Below are positions 61,968 to 64,000 of a stretch of DNA of 64,000 nucleotides, one piece after another (within the stretch, counting starts at the first letter, position 1; every line of letters begins with the position of its first letter). The notes below the pieces were generated by a model. It made no database searches and had not been told where the DNA came from. It was given only the letters and a program-made list of their open reading frames with translations. Location: positions 1,364,001 to 1,428,000 of the forward strand of contig NC_089442.1 in assembly GCF_026210795.1 (NCBI RefSeq), read 5' to 3'. Source of the DNA: Rhizophagus irregularis (Eukaryota; Glomeromycota; Glomeromycetes; Glomerales; Glomeraceae). The position numbers were made by a program, and so were the translations under genes.

Positions 61968-63006
61968 ATTTTATTTATTTGATTACTACAGTATAAAAAT
62001 AACAGTATTTTTGGATTTGGATAGTTTATAATTTTTTTTTACGATAGTATAATAAATATCAGCATCTATAACTATTGGGCAAACTTTTCATTTATTAAAA
62101 TTTTTATTATTATGAATATTTTTATTTCTTATTTATTATATCCAATAAAAAAGAACATATATTTATTATTAATCATAATAAATTTATCCGATTTTTTTAT
62201 AATTAACTCCACTAGTATAAAGTATAAAAAAGTATAAAATCCATCGGTGTACCCATAACTAAACAATAAAATTTAGGTAACGGGATGCGGTAAATCTTAA
62301 TTTTGGCCAGAATTATAGAAATCTTAATTCTGGTCGAAGTTATATTACTTGTATATCCAATTTAAAAATATTTTATTTTATTAGCATGAAAATTTTTTAA
62401 AAATTCAGTATAATAGATTTTCAATATAATTATCGAAATTTTTTTGTTATACCGGATATCCCGATAAATCGGATGGAACCGATAGTGTATTTATTAATGA
62501 AATTTTAATTACTTTAATATCACCAGCTCTTGAAATGAATATAAAATATTTTTGCATTATTTATTTTAATTTTATACATTGGAAATGGTTTTATATACTT
62601 ATATTATTATTTTGATAATTTATATTTAATAATTGGAAAAGTTAAAAAAAAGATTTATTCAAATTACAAACTAAGAAATTTGTAAAATATTTACTACTTT
62701 AGCCTTGGTGTTTAAATAATTCTAAAAAAAAATACATCACATGAATAAAATACAGTATAAAAAAAAGGAATTATTTAAATTACAAACTAAGAATCTTGTA
62801 AAATATTTTACTACTCTAGCCTTAGTGTTTAAATAAATCTAAACAACCACTTAAAAAGAACTATGAATTCTTATAAAAATACAAATAATTAATTATTTCT
62901 TATCTGTTTTAATATCTAAATAGTTAAATAAATAAAATTAATTTCACATAAATAATTTGCAAAATTAATTTTTCTTTATATACTATAATATTACATACCT
63001 AATTAT
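61968..63006. other. Intergenic with a short direct duplication
   Basis: AT-rich. An approximately 80-base segment at 62650-62728 (TTCAAATTACAAACTAAGAA, TTTAGCCTTGGTGTTTAAAT) recurs at 62765-62846 with a few changes, a local direct duplication. No gene is seen. Confidence 0.6.
62650..62846. repeat. Direct duplication of about 80 bases
   Basis: Both copies contain ATTACAAACTAAGAA-TTGTAAAATATTT and TAGCCTT-GTGTTTAAATAA. They are separated by about 35 bases with poly-A. Function unknown. Confidence 0.65.
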
Positions 63007-63885
63007 TCATATCTTAATTATACAATCATTCAAATCTTCAGTTATACCAGTAGAAGAATCTTGTGAATCTTCACTTTCAAGAATTTTATTCAATTCTTCA
63101 CTAGTAAAATCAAGTAAGCGACTTGTATAATGTGCCTGTGGATGAGATTTAGTAGTAAGTTTATTGTTATGTCCAATTGGTGCATTTATAAATTCCATAA
63201 TATTGCAATTTAATTCTTCATTAATATCTTCAACTTTCACTACAAATGGACGAAAAATCCATTTTCCAATAATATCTACCACTTCTTCAGATGATGGCCT
63301 TTTTGATGAATCTTCATTCCAACATTTTTTCATCAAATTTGCATAACATTGTGGAGTATTTTCAATAATTTCAGGACGTTCACCTTTACAAATACTTAAA
63401 CTAAGTTGAAAATCATGTGCTCTATTATTAAATGGTGGTACCCCAGATGTAAATTCCCACATAATCATAGAAAAACTATATATATCACTAGCTGGAGTAT
63501 AAGGTTTTCCTCTTAAAACTTCAGGTGCCATAAATGGTATAACACCATAAATATCATATTTTTTCAAAAATGATTTTACAGGTTGGCATAATCCTAAATC
63601 ACTAATATAAATTTTACTCTCATTATGATTTAAAATATTGCCATCATGAAAATCACAATGAATAAGATTTTGATCATGTATCTTTTTAAGTCCAGAAATA
63701 ATTCCATATAACATATATAATTTTTGATTCCAATCACTTTTGATTATTCTTGTTAAGTTTCCTCTTAAATTACCTTTGTTTGCATAATCCATTACTACCA
63801 TATATTTTAAAGTATCTGGATCTTTTGTAAACCCATAAAAATAAATAATATCATATGAACTTAAACAACTTTTATGATATTTCCA
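63007..63885 (-). CDS. TKL-type protein kinase, C-terminal part (continues beyond the window)
   Basis: The last exon, starting after an acceptor at 63887-63886, encodes about 292 residues: SSYDIIYFYGFTKDPD, VVMDYANKGNL, the catalytic loop IHCDFHDGN (Cys for the usual Arg in HRD), SDLGL (DLG for DFG), MAPEVLRGKPYTPASDIYS, and RPSSEEV. The tail has HPQAHYTSR and ends DLNDCIIKI. The catalytic Asp and Asn are present. An upstream exon probably lies at or beyond 63950 and leaves the window, so the N-terminus and start are unknown. It belongs to the same broad family as kinases 1-3 but to a different branch, without the KR-rich small-exon tail. Confidence 0.82.
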   Translation of the reverse strand, partial: WKYHKSCLSSYDIIYFYGFTKDPDTLKYMVVMDYANKGNLRGNLTRIIKSDWNQKLYMLYGIISGLKKIHDQNLIHCDFHDGNILNHNESKIYISDLGLCQPVKSFLKKYDIYGVIPFMAPEVLRGKPYTPASDIYSFSMIMWEFTSGVPPFNNRAHDFQLSLSICKGERPEIIENTPQCYANLMKKCWNEDSSKRPSSEEVVDIIGKWIFRPFVVKVEDINEELNCNIMEFINAPIGHNNKLTTKSHPQAHYTSRLLDFTSEELNKILESEDSQDSSTGITEDLNDCIIKI

Positions 63886-64000
63886 CTATAAAACAATAAT
63901 ATTAATTAATATATTAATATAAATAAATTATAATTTAAATTACTTTGCAGAAACCTGGTATTTTGTTACTAAGTCGTCACATGAACGACTCTGATTCGTA

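Noticed and set aside
1-64000. tRNA, rRNA or other RNA genes
   Set aside because: I looked for cloverleaf-like GC-rich segments and conserved rRNA stretches and saw none that I could support; a tRNA scan would settle this.

Overview
The window is strongly AT-rich eukaryotic DNA: short introns of about 55-100 bases with GT/AG ends, long homopolymer runs, and many small inverted-repeat transposons. Gene content points to an arbuscular mycorrhizal fungus close to Rhizophagus irregularis. Three signs support this: many paralogous tyrosine-kinase-like (TKL) kinases carrying an EWIPY-x-x-F signature before the kinase domain and an IYTSR signature after it, a tandem family of BTB-BACK-TLDc proteins, and remnants of what looks like a lineage-specific family with an RKPD motif. 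The organism call is inferred from family patterns; no search was run.

Layout. 0-23 kb: three related TKL kinases on the + strand (626-3363, 6513-8998, 17896-20756). Each has a Cys-rich, probably zinc-binding N-terminus, the same six-exon structure and a shared 5' block with a TATA box 53-56 bases before the ATG. One BTB-TLDc gene (11060-12597, minus) and copies of a dispersed repeat lie between them. 23-28 kb: a divergent Asn-rich BTB-TLDc gene (+), a standard one (minus) and a decayed TLDc fragment. 28-40 kb: a decayed zone holding a broken RKPD-family gene split by a small transposon, a minisatellite, a dissected BTB relic, a foldback element, a palindromic TTTCGCCGAA-type element, a fresh Mutator-like element with perfect 82-bp inverted repeats, a dead Tc1 transposase and a decayed kinase gene. 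41-46 kb: two tandem BTB-TLDc genes (+) and a facing BTB-BACK gene that lacks TLDc. 46-51 kb: nearly gene-free, with one kinase pseudogene. 51-62 kb: four + strand BTB-TLDc genes forming a subclade with a length-variable insert in the TLDc domain; one insert is rich in Trp-Gly motifs and that gene carries a frameshift. 63-64 kb: the 3' part of a further TKL kinase (minus), running off the window.

How the genes may work together. BTB-BACK proteins are usually CUL3 ubiquitin-ligase adaptors, and TLDc domains are linked to oxidation resistance and V-ATPase contact; the kinases are probable soluble signalling enzymes. Nothing in the sequence links the two families functionally beyond co-clustering. 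The pattern is one of gene birth and death: every BTB gene has an intron at the same codon (in the YIYTGE region), every kinase has an intron after the FLNE or QNE position, and several relics of both families lie among the intact copies.
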